Positions 1-7,860 of a stretch of DNA of 64,000 nt are shown piece by piece (the first letter of the stretch is position 1; the number at the start of each line of letters is the position of its first letter). Source of the stretch: JBQLZO01 sp052168315 (GTDB lineage Bacteria; Planctomycetota; Phycisphaerae; Phycisphaerales; UBA1924); assembly GCA_052168315.1 (NCBI GenBank), contig JBQLZO010000046.1, positions 1-64,000 of the forward strand. Direction: 5' to 3'. The notes under the pieces were generated by a model. The model made no database searches. It was not told the origin of the DNA and saw only the letters and a list, made by a program, of their open reading frames with translations. The translations under genes were made by a program, and so were the position numbers.

Positions 1-90
1 TGGGTGGGTGGGGGATGAGTGCCGGGAGTGGTTATCGCTCTTGTGTTTCTCATGGTGCGCGTCGACCGCGCGACGACGCCGCTCGATCAC

Positions 91-132
91 CGCACATGTT
101 CTTCTCAGCGCCCTCCGCGCCTCCGTGGTGAG
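91..132. repeat. Dispersed GC-rich repeat, copy 1
   Basis: The stretch contains CTCCGCGCCTCCGTGGTGA, preceded by CAGCGCC. Its reverse complement resembles the segment at 39137-39172: both share TCACC, GAGGCGCGGAG, GCGC and GAG in the same order. Read on the minus strand in one frame it would encode HHGGAEGAE, a peptide string that typically marks an over-annotated repeat rather than a protein. It sits just downstream of the comM stop codon. It is probably an intergenic repeat family of the genome; mobility is not shown. Confidence 0.5.
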
Positions 133-138
133 TCCCCT

Positions 139-1776
139 TCAGGTCATGCGGTCGAGCAGGCGGTATTGAACCGCTTCGGCGATGTGGGCGGGTTCGAGGG
201 ACTCGGATCCTTCGAGGTCGGCGATGGTTCGGGCGACGCGTCGGATCTTGTCGTAGGCGCGGGCGCTGAGCCCGAGTTCGGCGATGGCCTGGCCGAGGAG
301 TGTGTGGGCGTGTTCGGACATGGGGGCGAGGGTGTCGAGTTCGCGGCCGGAGAGGTCTGCGTTGAGCCTGGCGCCCTGCCGGCGCTGCTGGCGCTGGCGG
401 GCGGCGAAGACCTGCTCGCGCATCTCTTCGGTGGAGGTGCCGGGCGGGCCGCCCGAGGCGAGCTGCTTCCATGGGACGGCCGGGGCCTCGACATGGATGT
501 CGATCCGGTCGACCAGCGGGCGCGAGAGGCGGGAGAGGTACCGGTCCATCGAGGCCTTGCCGACGGCGTCGGTCGGGACATCGCCGCGGGGCGTGGGGTT
601 CATCGCGGCGACGAGCATGAACGAGGCGGGGAAGCGGACGGTGGAGTGGGCGCGGGCGATGGTGACGCACGCGTCCTCGAGGGGCTGGCGGAGTGTGTCG
701 AGGACGAAGCGGGGGAACTCGGGGAGTTCATCGAGGAAGAGCACGCCGCGGTGGGCGAGGGAGATCTCGCCCGGTCGGGGGACCATGCCGCCGCCGATGA
801 TGGCGGCCGAGGATGCGGTGTGGTGCGGCGAGCGGACGGGTCGGACGGTGATGAGCCCGCGCGCGGCGGCGCGGGGCGCGGCGTCGGCGGCGGCGGGCGG
901 CTTGCCGCGTGAGGATGAGGTTGATGCGGCGGCGCCCGCGGCGGAGTAGATCCGGGTGACCTCCAGCGCCTCGTCGGGGGTCATGGGGGGGAGGATGCCG
1001 GGCAGGGCCTTGGCCATCATGGTCTTGCCGGTGCCGGGCGGGCCGACGAGCAGGACATTGTGCATCGCGGCGGCGGCGATGGTGAGGGCGCGCTTGACGC
1101 CTTCCTGGCCTCGGACTTCGGCGAAGTCGACGGTGGCGGTGGATCGTTCGATGAGCGTTGCCAGGTCGATGGGCGGGTGCGGTTGCGGCTCGAGCGCGCC
1201 CTGCACGAATCCGACGAGTTCGGCGAGGGTGTTGATGGGGATGACCTCGATGCCATCGACGACGCTGGCTTCCTCGGCGTTGTCGGCCGGGACGACGACG
1301 CCTGCGAGCCCGTGCTGGCGCGCCAGGGCGGCCATGGCGATGGCGCCGCGGATGGGTCGGACGCGGCCGTCGAGGGCGAGTTCGCCGGCGATGAGATACC
1401 GGCGTGGATCGAGTGCATCGGTCGGCGCGGCGTCCGGCGTGGCGGCGTGGTCCTTGCCCGGGGACGGGGTGTGGGCGGCGGGCGGGCGGACGATGCCGAA
1501 GGCGATGAGCATGCCCAGCGCGATGGGCAGGTCGTAGAGCGGGCCTTCCTTGCGGATGTCGGCGGGGGCGAGGTTGACGAGCAGGCGGCCGGCGGGGAAG
1601 AAGTAGCCGGAGTTGGTCAGCGCGGCGCGGACGCGCTCGATGGCTTCCTTGACTGCCGCGTCCGGGAGCCCGACGACGGTTTCCTTGCGCTCGTCGGTGT
1701 CGTCGAGGCTGACCTCGATCTCGCAGGGGTGGGCGTCGATCCCCTGGAGCAGGAATGAGTGCACGCGGGCGAGCAT
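139..1776 (-). CDS. comM: ComM/YifB family Mg-chelatase-like AAA+ ATPase
   Basis: This 545-residue protein belongs to the YifB/ComM family. Family members are AAA+ helicase-type motors, and ComM promotes branch migration during natural transformation. The N-terminal ChlI-like domain (about 1-190) opens with the typical MLARVHSFLLQGIDA. The Mg-chelatase AAA+ core follows with Walker A GPPGTGKT at 245-252 and Walker B VLFLDE at 345-350. The C-terminal YifB lid domain (about 445-545) ends the protein. The length is a little above the usual ~505 because of an Ala/Pro-rich insertion near 100-122 and a Ser/Ala-rich one near 280-306. No Shine-Dalgarno precedes the ATG; a TATCCT box lies 6 bases upstream. 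A ComF homologue is also in the window (14.1 kb), but I see no complete competence system, so the role in DNA uptake is inferred. Confidence 0.93.
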   Translation of the reverse strand: MLARVHSFLLQGIDAHPCEIEVSLDDTDERKETVVGLPDAAVKEAIERVRAALTNSGYFFPAGRLLVNLAPADIRKEGPLYDLPIALGMLIAFGIVRPPAAHTPSPGKDHAATPDAAPTDALDPRRYLIAGELALDGRVRPIRGAIAMAALARQHGLAGVVVPADNAEEASVVDGIEVIPINTLAELVGFVQGALEPQPHPPIDLATLIERSTATVDFAEVRGQEGVKRALTIAAAAMHNVLLVGPPGTGKTMMAKALPGILPPMTPDEALEVTRIYSAAGAAASTSSSRGKPPAAADAAPRAAARGLITVRPVRSPHHTASSAAIIGGGMVPRPGEISLAHRGVLFLDELPEFPRFVLDTLRQPLEDACVTIARAHSTVRFPASFMLVAAMNPTPRGDVPTDAVGKASMDRYLSRLSRPLVDRIDIHVEAPAVPWKQLASGGPPGTSTEEMREQVFAARQRQQRRQGARLNADLSGRELDTLAPMSEHAHTLLGQAIAELGLSARAYDKIRRVARTIADLEGSESLEPAHIAEAVQYRLLDRMT

Positions 1777-1782
1777 GTTCGG

Positions 1783-1788
1783 AGGATA
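1783..1788 (-). promoter_or_regulatory. -10 box of a probable leaderless promoter for comM
   Basis: TATCCT on the minus strand ends exactly 6 bases before the comM ATG, so transcription would begin at or next to the A of the start codon. No convincing -35 is visible. It fits the TANNNT-N6/7-start pattern seen at several other genes here. Confidence 0.5.
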
Positions 1789-1914
1789 CCGAACAGGGCA
1801 CGAATCTGCGCTGGCGGGAGGGGAGGCGAGGGGCGCAGCAAAGTCCCCCGCTGCTGGCGGGGGACGGCGTGGAACCCGGAGAACGGGATCGGTATGCCCG
1901 GGGAGGCGGGCGGA

Positions 1915-2136
1915 TCAGTCGGCGAACCGGATGCCGCCGGGCTGGCGGGGCTGCTCATGGACCTTGAAAGCGCCCATGAACCCGCCGCCGGGGCCAATCG
2001 TGGAGGCGGCGAAGAAGGCGAAGACGGTGGCGAAGGCCAGCGCCGCGACGGCGGCGAGCATGAGCCCGGTGTAGGCGTTGAGCTTGGGCTTGGCGCTGCG
2101 GGCGCGCCCTGGCATCTGCATTCCCATCTGGCTCAT
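1915..2136 (-). CDS. Small single-span membrane protein of unknown function
   Basis: This 73-residue protein has a Met/Gly/Arg/Lys-rich N-terminus, one hydrophobic segment at about residues 24-47 (TGLMLAAVAALAFATVFAFF) and a short polar tail rich in Gly and Pro. A good ribosome binding site, AGGAG, lies 8 bases before the ATG. It lies between comM and the coiled-coil membrane protein on the same strand, 71 bases from the latter, so it may be cotranscribed with it. I do not recognise the family. The SD, the membrane span and the codon use favour a real gene. Confidence 0.6.
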   Translation of the reverse strand: MSQMGMQMPGRARSAKPKLNAYTGLMLAAVAALAFATVFAFFAASTIGPGGGFMGAFKVHEQPRQPGGIRFAD

Positions 2137-2207
2137 GTCGTTGGCTCCTGTGGCGATCGGTGGTCGAAGCGGGGGCGTCGCGGTGTGTGGGGTGGTTGCG
2201 GATTGAG

Positions 2208-3086
2208 TCAGAGGGTGGGCAGGACGATGTCGCCGGGCTGGATCTGGACCTCCCGACCGAGCTTGTCGACGATGCCGACGGCCTCGTTGATGTCGACGCG
2301 CTGGAGGACGACGGTGGCGAGGAACCGGCCGTCGCGGACGATGTTGAACTTCATGCGCTCGGCGAGGTTGTCGGAGGTGCCGGCGTTGATGGCGGCGTAG
2401 GTGATGCCGGACTCATCGGTGCGGACATTGAGGATGCGCCCGCGGAAGTTGGCCGGGGCGCGGCGGACGCCCTGCTGGTTGGAGGCCGAGGCGATGGCGG
2501 CGCCGGTGGCGCCGAACTGCGCGGTCTCGAGCTGCTCGCGGAGCTGGGCGAGCTGGATCTGGAGCGAACGGTTGGTCTCGGTGGCGTTCTCGAGCTGGCC
2601 GGAGAGGTCGTTGATGCGGTCGAGGTACTCGATCTCGCGCTGAGCGGAGGTGAGCTGGCGCTCGCGGAGCTGCTCGAGCTCGGCGGACCGCTTCTCGTCA
2701 AGTTCGGCATAGGTGCCCAGCAGGGCGGTGAACTCGTCGATGCGTGCGGCGGCGGCGCCCTCGGCGACGCGGAGACGCTCGTTCTCGCGGCGGAGCTCGG
2801 CGATGGTGCCCTGCACGGTTTCGAGCTGGGTGCGGAGGGATGAGATCTCGGCCTGGAGGGCGGCCTGGGCGTTGTCGGCGGCGGCCTGCTGGCGAGCGAG
2901 CACGGCCGAGTGCTCGGAGATGGTCGCGCTGAGCGAGGTGTTGAGCGACGCGAGGCGCTGGTAGTCGTCCTTCACCGCGCGGTGATTGAACGAGTAGGCG
3001 ACGACGAGGCCGGAGAGCAGGACGCTCAGGATCGCGGCGAGAACGACCAGAAACTTGGTGACGATGTGCACTGCACGCCTCCTCAT
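2208..3086 (-). CDS. Membrane-anchored coiled-coil protein
   Basis: From the ATG at 3086 the protein is 292 residues. It has a basic N-terminus (MRRRAVH), one transmembrane segment at about 9-30, then a long heptad-rich coiled coil from about 40 to 205 (many Leu/Glu/Arg/Gln, few Gly/Pro). A compact C-terminal domain (about 215-292) has the pattern GRILNV...AINAGTSDNL...GIVDKLGREVQIQPGDIV, which resembles small beta-barrel domains of envelope proteins. The open frame extends to 3311, but the extra 75 residues are Arg/Ser/Pro-rich and lack a signal, so I chose the start just before the membrane span. The protein probably projects into the periplasm. The exact function is unknown; an envelope structural or scaffolding role is inference. 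Confidence 0.7.
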   Translation of the reverse strand: MRRRAVHIVTKFLVVLAAILSVLLSGLVVAYSFNHRAVKDDYQRLASLNTSLSATISEHSAVLARQQAAADNAQAALQAEISSLRTQLETVQGTIAELRRENERLRVAEGAAAARIDEFTALLGTYAELDEKRSAELEQLRERQLTSAQREIEYLDRINDLSGQLENATETNRSLQIQLAQLREQLETAQFGATGAAIASASNQQGVRRAPANFRGRILNVRTDESGITYAAINAGTSDNLAERMKFNIVRDGRFLATVVLQRVDINEAVGIVDKLGREVQIQPGDIVLPTL

Positions 3087-3660
3087 CGGTCCGCCGGTTC
3101 TTGGGCGGGCCGGGGCAACCACTTCGATTCGATCCTGAGCGTCGGTTCGGGCACTCGCTGCCGGTTCGAACCCGCGCCGGACCGATGTTCTACACGACCT
3201 CACGGAACGGGGAACCACGCCGAGAGCTTGGGCGAAGGGCGATGCCCTGCCGACGGCGCTCGGGTGTTTCCCGCCGCGCTGCCCGTCCGGAGCACGGCTC
3301 CGGGCGGACAAGAAGCCAGACTAGCCAACCGATCCCGATGATGCGCTGTTGGGCGCCCGGGAAGGCGAGGGCGGTCGTTGGCGGGGCGGGATTATGCGCG
3401 AAACGCCGGCGGCCTGCACGGGGCTCATCACGCGGCGGCCGCGTTCCGGACGGGCCGATTTGGGGTCGGGCCCGGTGGGAACCGGCCAGGAGATGCGTGG
3501 CGTGCCCCGTGTCGCCGACGACTCGGCGGGGTGTGGTTCGCTGCTGAACGGGCGCCGGGTCCGCCCGAGGTGGCACCAGGGGTGCGGATGCCAGAATTTG
3601 GCGTGAATCGGCGGCGTATCGGGGTGATTTCCGGGCGGCTCTCGCGAGTGAAGGATGGAC
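3087..3660. other. 574-base non-coding stretch
   Basis: No supported gene lies between the coiled-coil protein and the HEAT lipoprotein. Open frames here are Arg/Pro-rich shadows without start signals. One hairpin is visible at about 3282-3307 (CCGTCCGGAGC / ACG / GCTCCGGGCGG, one G-T pair) without a U-tract. I see no known structured RNA. Confidence 0.5.
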
Positions 3661-4788
3661 TCAGCGCCCGGATTGGAGCGCTTTCAGCAACCCTGTGGCG
3701 GCGGCGGCCTGGATCATCGGGTCGGCGGACTCGAGCATCTCGCCGAGCCGTTGGATGTCCTGGGGGCGGGCGAGTTGGGCGAGCAGGGTGGCGGCCTGGG
3801 CGCGGACGAGTGGGTTGGGACTCGTCAGAGCGCTCTCGGCGACGGGCCCTGCGTCGCGGAATCCCAGTTGGGCGAGGGCGGTCCCGGCCGCGAGCCTGAG
3901 TTCGATGGGATAGAGGTGTGCTCGCGCGGGGTCCTGGGCTCGCCAGTCGGTTGGGCCGCCGGGCGATGGGATCCGGGACTCGATGATCGCGACGAGCTGG
4001 GAGATGGCATCGCGGATGTTCTGCTCGCCGATGATCTGGGCTGCGAGGACGGACGCCTCGAACCCTTCGATGGTCGCGGGGTACAGGGCCGAGACGATGG
4101 CGTCCGTGGCGGTGGTGTCGCCGAGCTTGACGCGCGCTTCGGCGGCCTGGAGGTCAAACAGGGCGCGCTGCGCGATGGTGCCGGTGGGCGGCGCGTTGCG
4201 CGCGGCTTCAAGGAGCATCGGGGCCGCGGAGCGCTCGCCGATCTCGCCGAGGACGAAGGCGGCTTGTGCACGGAGGCGTGGGTCGGTGGAGCGGAGGGCA
4301 TCGGCGAGCGGCTGCTGAGAAGGGGCACGCCCGAGGCGGGTGAGGGCGTAGATGGAGGCGAGCCTGACATGCGGGTCCGGGTCGGCTCGGAGCGGCTCGA
4401 CGAGCGGGAGGAGTGTGCGGAAGTTGAGCCTTCCGGCGGTCATGGCGGCGGCGAATCGGACGCCGGGGTTCTCATCCGCGAGCGCCGCACGGACGATGGG
4501 TTCGGCACGCTGCGGGGCCCATCGGAGCCCTTCGATCGCGTTGGCGCGCTGCTGCGGGTCGTTGGAAAGGGCGAGGGATTCGAGGCGTTCGATGGACGCT
4601 TCGCGGAGGGTGGCCCGCTCGGTGGGCGAGAGCGGCGCGCGGGGCGGCTGCGAGCCAGCGGACGAGGCGGCGGAGCTGGGCTGAGAAGCCGATGGTCCGT
4701 TGGAGCTTGGCTCCGGCGCTGCGCACCCGACGAGCCCGAGCAGGACGACGCCGGGCGCGAGGATCTGGAGTGGTCGGCGGTCGTGCAT
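3661..4788 (-). CDS. HEAT-repeat lipoprotein
   Basis: The 375-residue protein begins with a basic N-terminus and a hydrophobic stretch ending in the lipobox LVGC, with Cys at residue 22. It should therefore be lipid-modified and anchored in the membrane. A Ser/Pro-rich linker (23-55) leads into repeated helical pairs of the HEAT/PBS type, for example NPGVRFAAAMTAGRLN, DPHVRLASIYALTRLG and DPRLRAQAAFVLGEIG, running to the C-terminus. Such repeats form curved solenoids that bind proteins. The gene precedes lnt's stop codon region by about 140 bases on the same strand; Lnt completes lipoprotein acylation, so the adjacency is suggestive but not proof of cooperation. The partner is unknown. Confidence 0.82.
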   Translation of the reverse strand: MHDRRPLQILAPGVVLLGLVGCAAPEPSSNGPSASQPSSAASSAGSQPPRAPLSPTERATLREASIERLESLALSNDPQQRANAIEGLRWAPQRAEPIVRAALADENPGVRFAAAMTAGRLNFRTLLPLVEPLRADPDPHVRLASIYALTRLGRAPSQQPLADALRSTDPRLRAQAAFVLGEIGERSAAPMLLEAARNAPPTGTIAQRALFDLQAAEARVKLGDTTATDAIVSALYPATIEGFEASVLAAQIIGEQNIRDAISQLVAIIESRIPSPGGPTDWRAQDPARAHLYPIELRLAAGTALAQLGFRDAGPVAESALTSPNPLVRAQAATLLAQLARPQDIQRLGEMLESADPMIQAAAATGLLKALQSGR

Positions 4789-4931
4789 TGGAAGTGTGCT
4801 CCGTGCTGGGGGTCGATGGTGGTTGGCTGGCGTTGCTCTTGGCGGCTCGGGCGGGCGATGCGCGGGCGGTCTGAGGGTGTATGCCCGGCGCGCGGGCGGG
4901 GTTCGCGTGCGATGCTTCGGAATGGGGCCGA

Positions 4932-6800
4932 TCAGGGGATTCGGCTTTGGCGCGGCGGGAGCATGAGCCAGAAGAGCGTGAAGGCGGTGGCGAGCACGCA
5001 GAGCGCGGCAGGGAGGTTGCCGCGGGCGGGGAACGCGATGGCCGCAGGCTCCGGGCGGATGGGCGTGCCGTCGGCGGCGATGGGTCTGATGGGGATCTCG
5101 GCGGTGAGGATGCCATCGCGATTCGTGACCGGTGCGCCGGCGGGCCAGGGAGTGATCTCACCGGTGGCGGGATCAACGGCGTGGGTTGGGCCTCGCTGGA
5201 CGACCCGTCCGTCGGGATCGATCCATGCGGAGATGCCGGTGTTGGCGGCGCGGAGCATGGGGGTACGGAACTCGGCAGCGCGCCAGCGTGCGTGGAGCAG
5301 GGCCGTGCCCTGGCCCCCGGGGAACTCGCCGAACCAGCCATCGTTGGTCATGTTGATGATGAGGTCGATGCCGAGACGGCCCTGCTCGTCGATCGCGAGT
5401 CGCCTGACGGATCGGGCGAGGGTGGACTCGAAGCAGATGGGCGTGGCGAGCACGACCGGTCCGGCGGTGGGCGTGGGCACGGCGATGCGCCGGGCGATGG
5501 GCGCGGATTCGAGGTCGAAGGGCATGGTCTCGGGGCCGAGCGCGGTGAGCCGGCGCTTCAGCCACGGAATGGCGTCGGCGTGGGGGATGGCCTCGCCGAA
5601 GGGCGTGAGGTCGATCTTGTCGTAGCGCTGGCCCTGGATCACTTCGCCATCGCGGAGGAGGAACGCGCTGTTGAACCGGCGGTCGGTCTCGAACCAGCGG
5701 AGGGTGCGCGAGGGGTCATCGTCGGGAGGCGGGATGTCGATCGGGCGGAAGTTCTCGTGCACGACCGCGCCGATGACGAGCGGGATGTCCACCGCTTCGG
5801 ACAGGTGGAGCATGGCGTTCGGGAAATCGGCGGCGGCGATGCCGGCATCGTTGAGCGTGGCGACGGCCTCGGGCGTGAGCCCGAAGAAGCCGGGATACAT
5901 CGTCTCGGGCCAGACGATGAAGTCGGTGGGCGGGTGGTCCGGAGGGCCATCGGCCAACGCGAAGGTGAGCTGGGCGAATCGGTTGAAGTCCTTGATGCGC
6001 TGCTCAATGGTCCAGTCGCTGCGGTTGCTCTGTGGGACATTCGTCTGCACGACGCCGGCGACCACGGCGCGGGGGATGAGCCCCTGCTTGGCTGCATCGG
6101 GAAGGCGCTCGGGGAACCAACCGGCGATGAGCGTGGCGAGGGCGATGGGCAGGGCGATTAGCGTGGGGATGGCCGCGAACCAGGCGCGGGGACGGTCGAG
6201 GTCGGTGAGCAGGCGGGCGCGGACGGGGGGGAGGATGGGGAGCCCGATGGCGACGGCGGTGAGCAGAAGGAACCCGGTGTCGTACGGGCCGCCGCGGAAG
6301 ACGATGGGCGCATCGATCAGCGGCACGCCGAGGAGGTACCAGGGATAACCGGTGAAGATGATCTCGCCGCGGAGCGCTTCGAGTGCGATCCACAGCGCGG
6401 GCGCGATGGCAAGCGCGGCGAGCGTGCCGAGCCGCTTGCGCACGAGCACGAGCACGCCGGCAAAGGCGGCGGGGTATACGGCGAGGTAGAGCGGGATGAT
6501 GGGGAACCCGAGGCGCGAGACTTGGTTGTCCCAGATCCAGAAATGCCACGCGGCGTAGGCGAGGGCGAAGGGGATGAACGAGGCGATCGCGGCCGTCCGG
6601 GCGCTGCGGGCGATGATCGGCACGAGCAGTATGAGCGGCGGGACGAGCAGGATGGCGGGCCAGAACGCGATGGGCGGGAAGGCGGCGTAGTACGCCAGCG
6701 CGGCGGCGGCGCTGAGGGCGAGCAGGAGCCACAGCGGGGCGGGCGCAGGGGTGTGCCGCTCGGTCGAACGGAATGTTGATTCGTCGGGGCTGATGCGCAC
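4932..6800 (-). CDS. lnt: Apolipoprotein N-acyltransferase
   Basis: Lnt transfers an acyl chain from phospholipid to the N-terminal Cys of apolipoproteins at the cytoplasmic membrane. From the GTG at 6800 the protein is 622 residues. Several N-terminal membrane spans (about 22-230) precede a carbon-nitrogen hydrolase domain. That domain shows the Glu-Lys-Cys triad: Glu299 in VWPETMYPG, Lys395 in YDKIDLTPFGE and Cys455 in TPICFES. A last hydrophobic span lies at the C-terminus (PAALCVLATAFTLFWLML). The frame stays open to 6995, but that extension is Pro/Ala-rich and overlaps the divergent gene. The GTG at 6800 has a TACACT box 6 bases upstream, which favours it. It is longer than E. coli Lnt (~512) mainly through loops in the hydrolase domain. 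Confidence 0.93.
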   Translation of the reverse strand: MRISPDESTFRSTERHTPAPAPLWLLLALSAAAALAYYAAFPPIAFWPAILLVPPLILLVPIIARSARTAAIASFIPFALAYAAWHFWIWDNQVSRLGFPIIPLYLAVYPAAFAGVLVLVRKRLGTLAALAIAPALWIALEALRGEIIFTGYPWYLLGVPLIDAPIVFRGGPYDTGFLLLTAVAIGLPILPPVRARLLTDLDRPRAWFAAIPTLIALPIALATLIAGWFPERLPDAAKQGLIPRAVVAGVVQTNVPQSNRSDWTIEQRIKDFNRFAQLTFALADGPPDHPPTDFIVWPETMYPGFFGLTPEAVATLNDAGIAAADFPNAMLHLSEAVDIPLVIGAVVHENFRPIDIPPPDDDPSRTLRWFETDRRFNSAFLLRDGEVIQGQRYDKIDLTPFGEAIPHADAIPWLKRRLTALGPETMPFDLESAPIARRIAVPTPTAGPVVLATPICFESTLARSVRRLAIDEQGRLGIDLIINMTNDGWFGEFPGGQGTALLHARWRAAEFRTPMLRAANTGISAWIDPDGRVVQRGPTHAVDPATGEITPWPAGAPVTNRDGILTAEIPIRPIAADGTPIRPEPAAIAFPARGNLPAALCVLATAFTLFWLMLPPRQSRIP

Positions 6801-6806
6801 GCCGGG

Positions 6807-6812
6807 AGTGTA
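6807..6812 (-). promoter_or_regulatory. -10 box of a probable leaderless promoter for lnt
   Basis: TACACT on the minus strand ends 6 bases before the GTG start of lnt. No Shine-Dalgarno is present, and the longer upstream reading frame would put this box inside the gene. Confidence 0.5.
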
Positions 6813-6889
6813 AGGTTGGGGTGCGCGTGGCGCGAGAGCGGGTGCGGGCGGCGCGAAGCGGTCAGGAAGGCGGGTGTTCGGGCGTGTGG

Positions 6890-7393
6890 ATGCAGGATCA
6901 GTGGCAGCGTGTGCAGCTCGCGGTGGGGCCGCGTCGGTTTCGTCGATCGGTGCGGACGATCCCGGTGTTTCACTGGCGCCGGGTGCGGCTGACACTCGCG
7001 GGCGTTGGCATCGCGACCGTGATGCTGGCGCTTCTGATGGTGTTCAAGGACCTGTGGTTCCCGCGCGCACCGGTGAGCACCCGGTCTTCGACGATCTGGT
7101 GGGCGATGGGTCCCCTGCTGCTTTACTACGGGCTGCTGGTGATCGGGCCGACGATCGCGGCGGTGGCGGACTGGGTGGTCGCGAGGCGGATGCGCCGGCG
7201 ATCGCGCGAGAGCGGATACCGGCACTGCGGGCACTGCCTGCACGACCTGCGCGGGCTGGGCTCCGGCGGGGCGTGCCCGGAGTGCGGGCGGGCGTTCGAG
7301 ATGGACGAGTTGCGACGGGCGTGGATGGGCGTGGATGGATCGCGCGGGCGGCGGGCGCTGCGCGAGATGGGCCGAGAGGCTGGCGAAGCGTGA
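6890..7393 (+). CDS. Two-span membrane protein with C-terminal zinc ribbon
   Basis: From the ATG at 6890 this is 167 residues. Two hydrophobic segments (about 33-51 and 71-94) are followed by a basic stretch and a four-Cys ribbon: CGHC at the front and CPECG at the back, with the signature HDLRGL between them. The same C-x2-C-x2-DL-x-G-L...CPECG signature occurs in the next gene and in the four paralogues at 26.1-29.9 kb. The Cys pairs suggest zinc binding on the cytoplasmic side. The stop overlaps the next gene's GTG. An upstream ATG at 6821 exists, but its product would start inside the lnt promoter region. Function unknown. Confidence 0.7.
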   Translation: MQDQWQRVQLAVGPRRFRRSVRTIPVFHWRRVRLTLAGVGIATVMLALLMVFKDLWFPRAPVSTRSSTIWWAMGPLLLYYGLLVIGPTIAAVADWVVARRMRRRSRESGYRHCGHCLHDLRGLGSGGACPECGRAFEMDELRRAWMGVDGSRGRRALREMGREAGEA

Positions 7394-7845
7394 GCGGGCG
7401 GCTGCCCGATTCGCTGCCGGGGTATGTGCCTCCGCGGCGCGTTGCGATCATCGCAACGGCGTGTTTGTGCGCGGCTGGGCTCGTCGTGTGGGCGGGCGTG
7501 ATGGTGCTGGGAACGCAGGGCGGAACGGGTGGAAAGGGCGCTCTGGGGCGTTTCGGACCGCTGGTGAGCATCGGGCTCCTGGCATCGCTGGTGTTGCCGT
7601 GGCTCCTGGTGGTGGGGCTATGGGCGCACGAGCGGCGGACAGCGCATCGCGTGCGGTCGATGGAATTCCTCGCCTGCGGTGCGTGCGTGCACGACCTGCG
7701 CGGGCTCGGGCGGTGCGGCGTGTGCCCGGAGTGCGGGCGAGAGTTCGACTCAAGCGCGGTGCAGGCGGCGTGGTTGCTGGCTTTCGGGGATAGCGGTGGC
7801 AAGCGGCGCGACACTGGTCCGGAGGAGGACCGGCGAGCATCGTGA
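7390..7845 (+). CDS. Two-span membrane protein with C-terminal zinc ribbon (second copy)
   Basis: The GTG start at 7390 overlaps the TGA of the preceding gene (GTGA), which points to translational coupling. The 151-residue product has two membrane spans (about 18-37 and 57-76) and the ribbon CGACVHDLRGLGRCGVCPECG at about 97-117. It is clearly related to its neighbour and to the 26.1-29.9 kb family through the DL-x-G-L and CPECG elements. The gene converges on the symporter gene with only about 15 bases between stops. The function is unknown; an operon of two related membrane proteins may act as a pair. Confidence 0.68.
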   Translation: MSGRLPDSLPGYVPPRRVAIIATACLCAAGLVVWAGVMVLGTQGGTGGKGALGRFGPLVSIGLLASLVLPWLLVVGLWAHERRTAHRVRSMEFLACGACVHDLRGLGRCGVCPECGREFDSSAVQAAWLLAFGDSGGKRRDTGPEEDRRAS

Positions 7846-7860
7846 TGGCGGGCGAGGATC

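Noticed and set aside
3655..5625. 656-codon plus-strand open frame across the HEAT lipoprotein and lnt genes
   Set aside because: It is antisense to two proteins with clear motifs (lipobox; Glu-Lys-Cys triad), its composition is Gly/Arg/Glu-rich with no domain, and it has no start signals.
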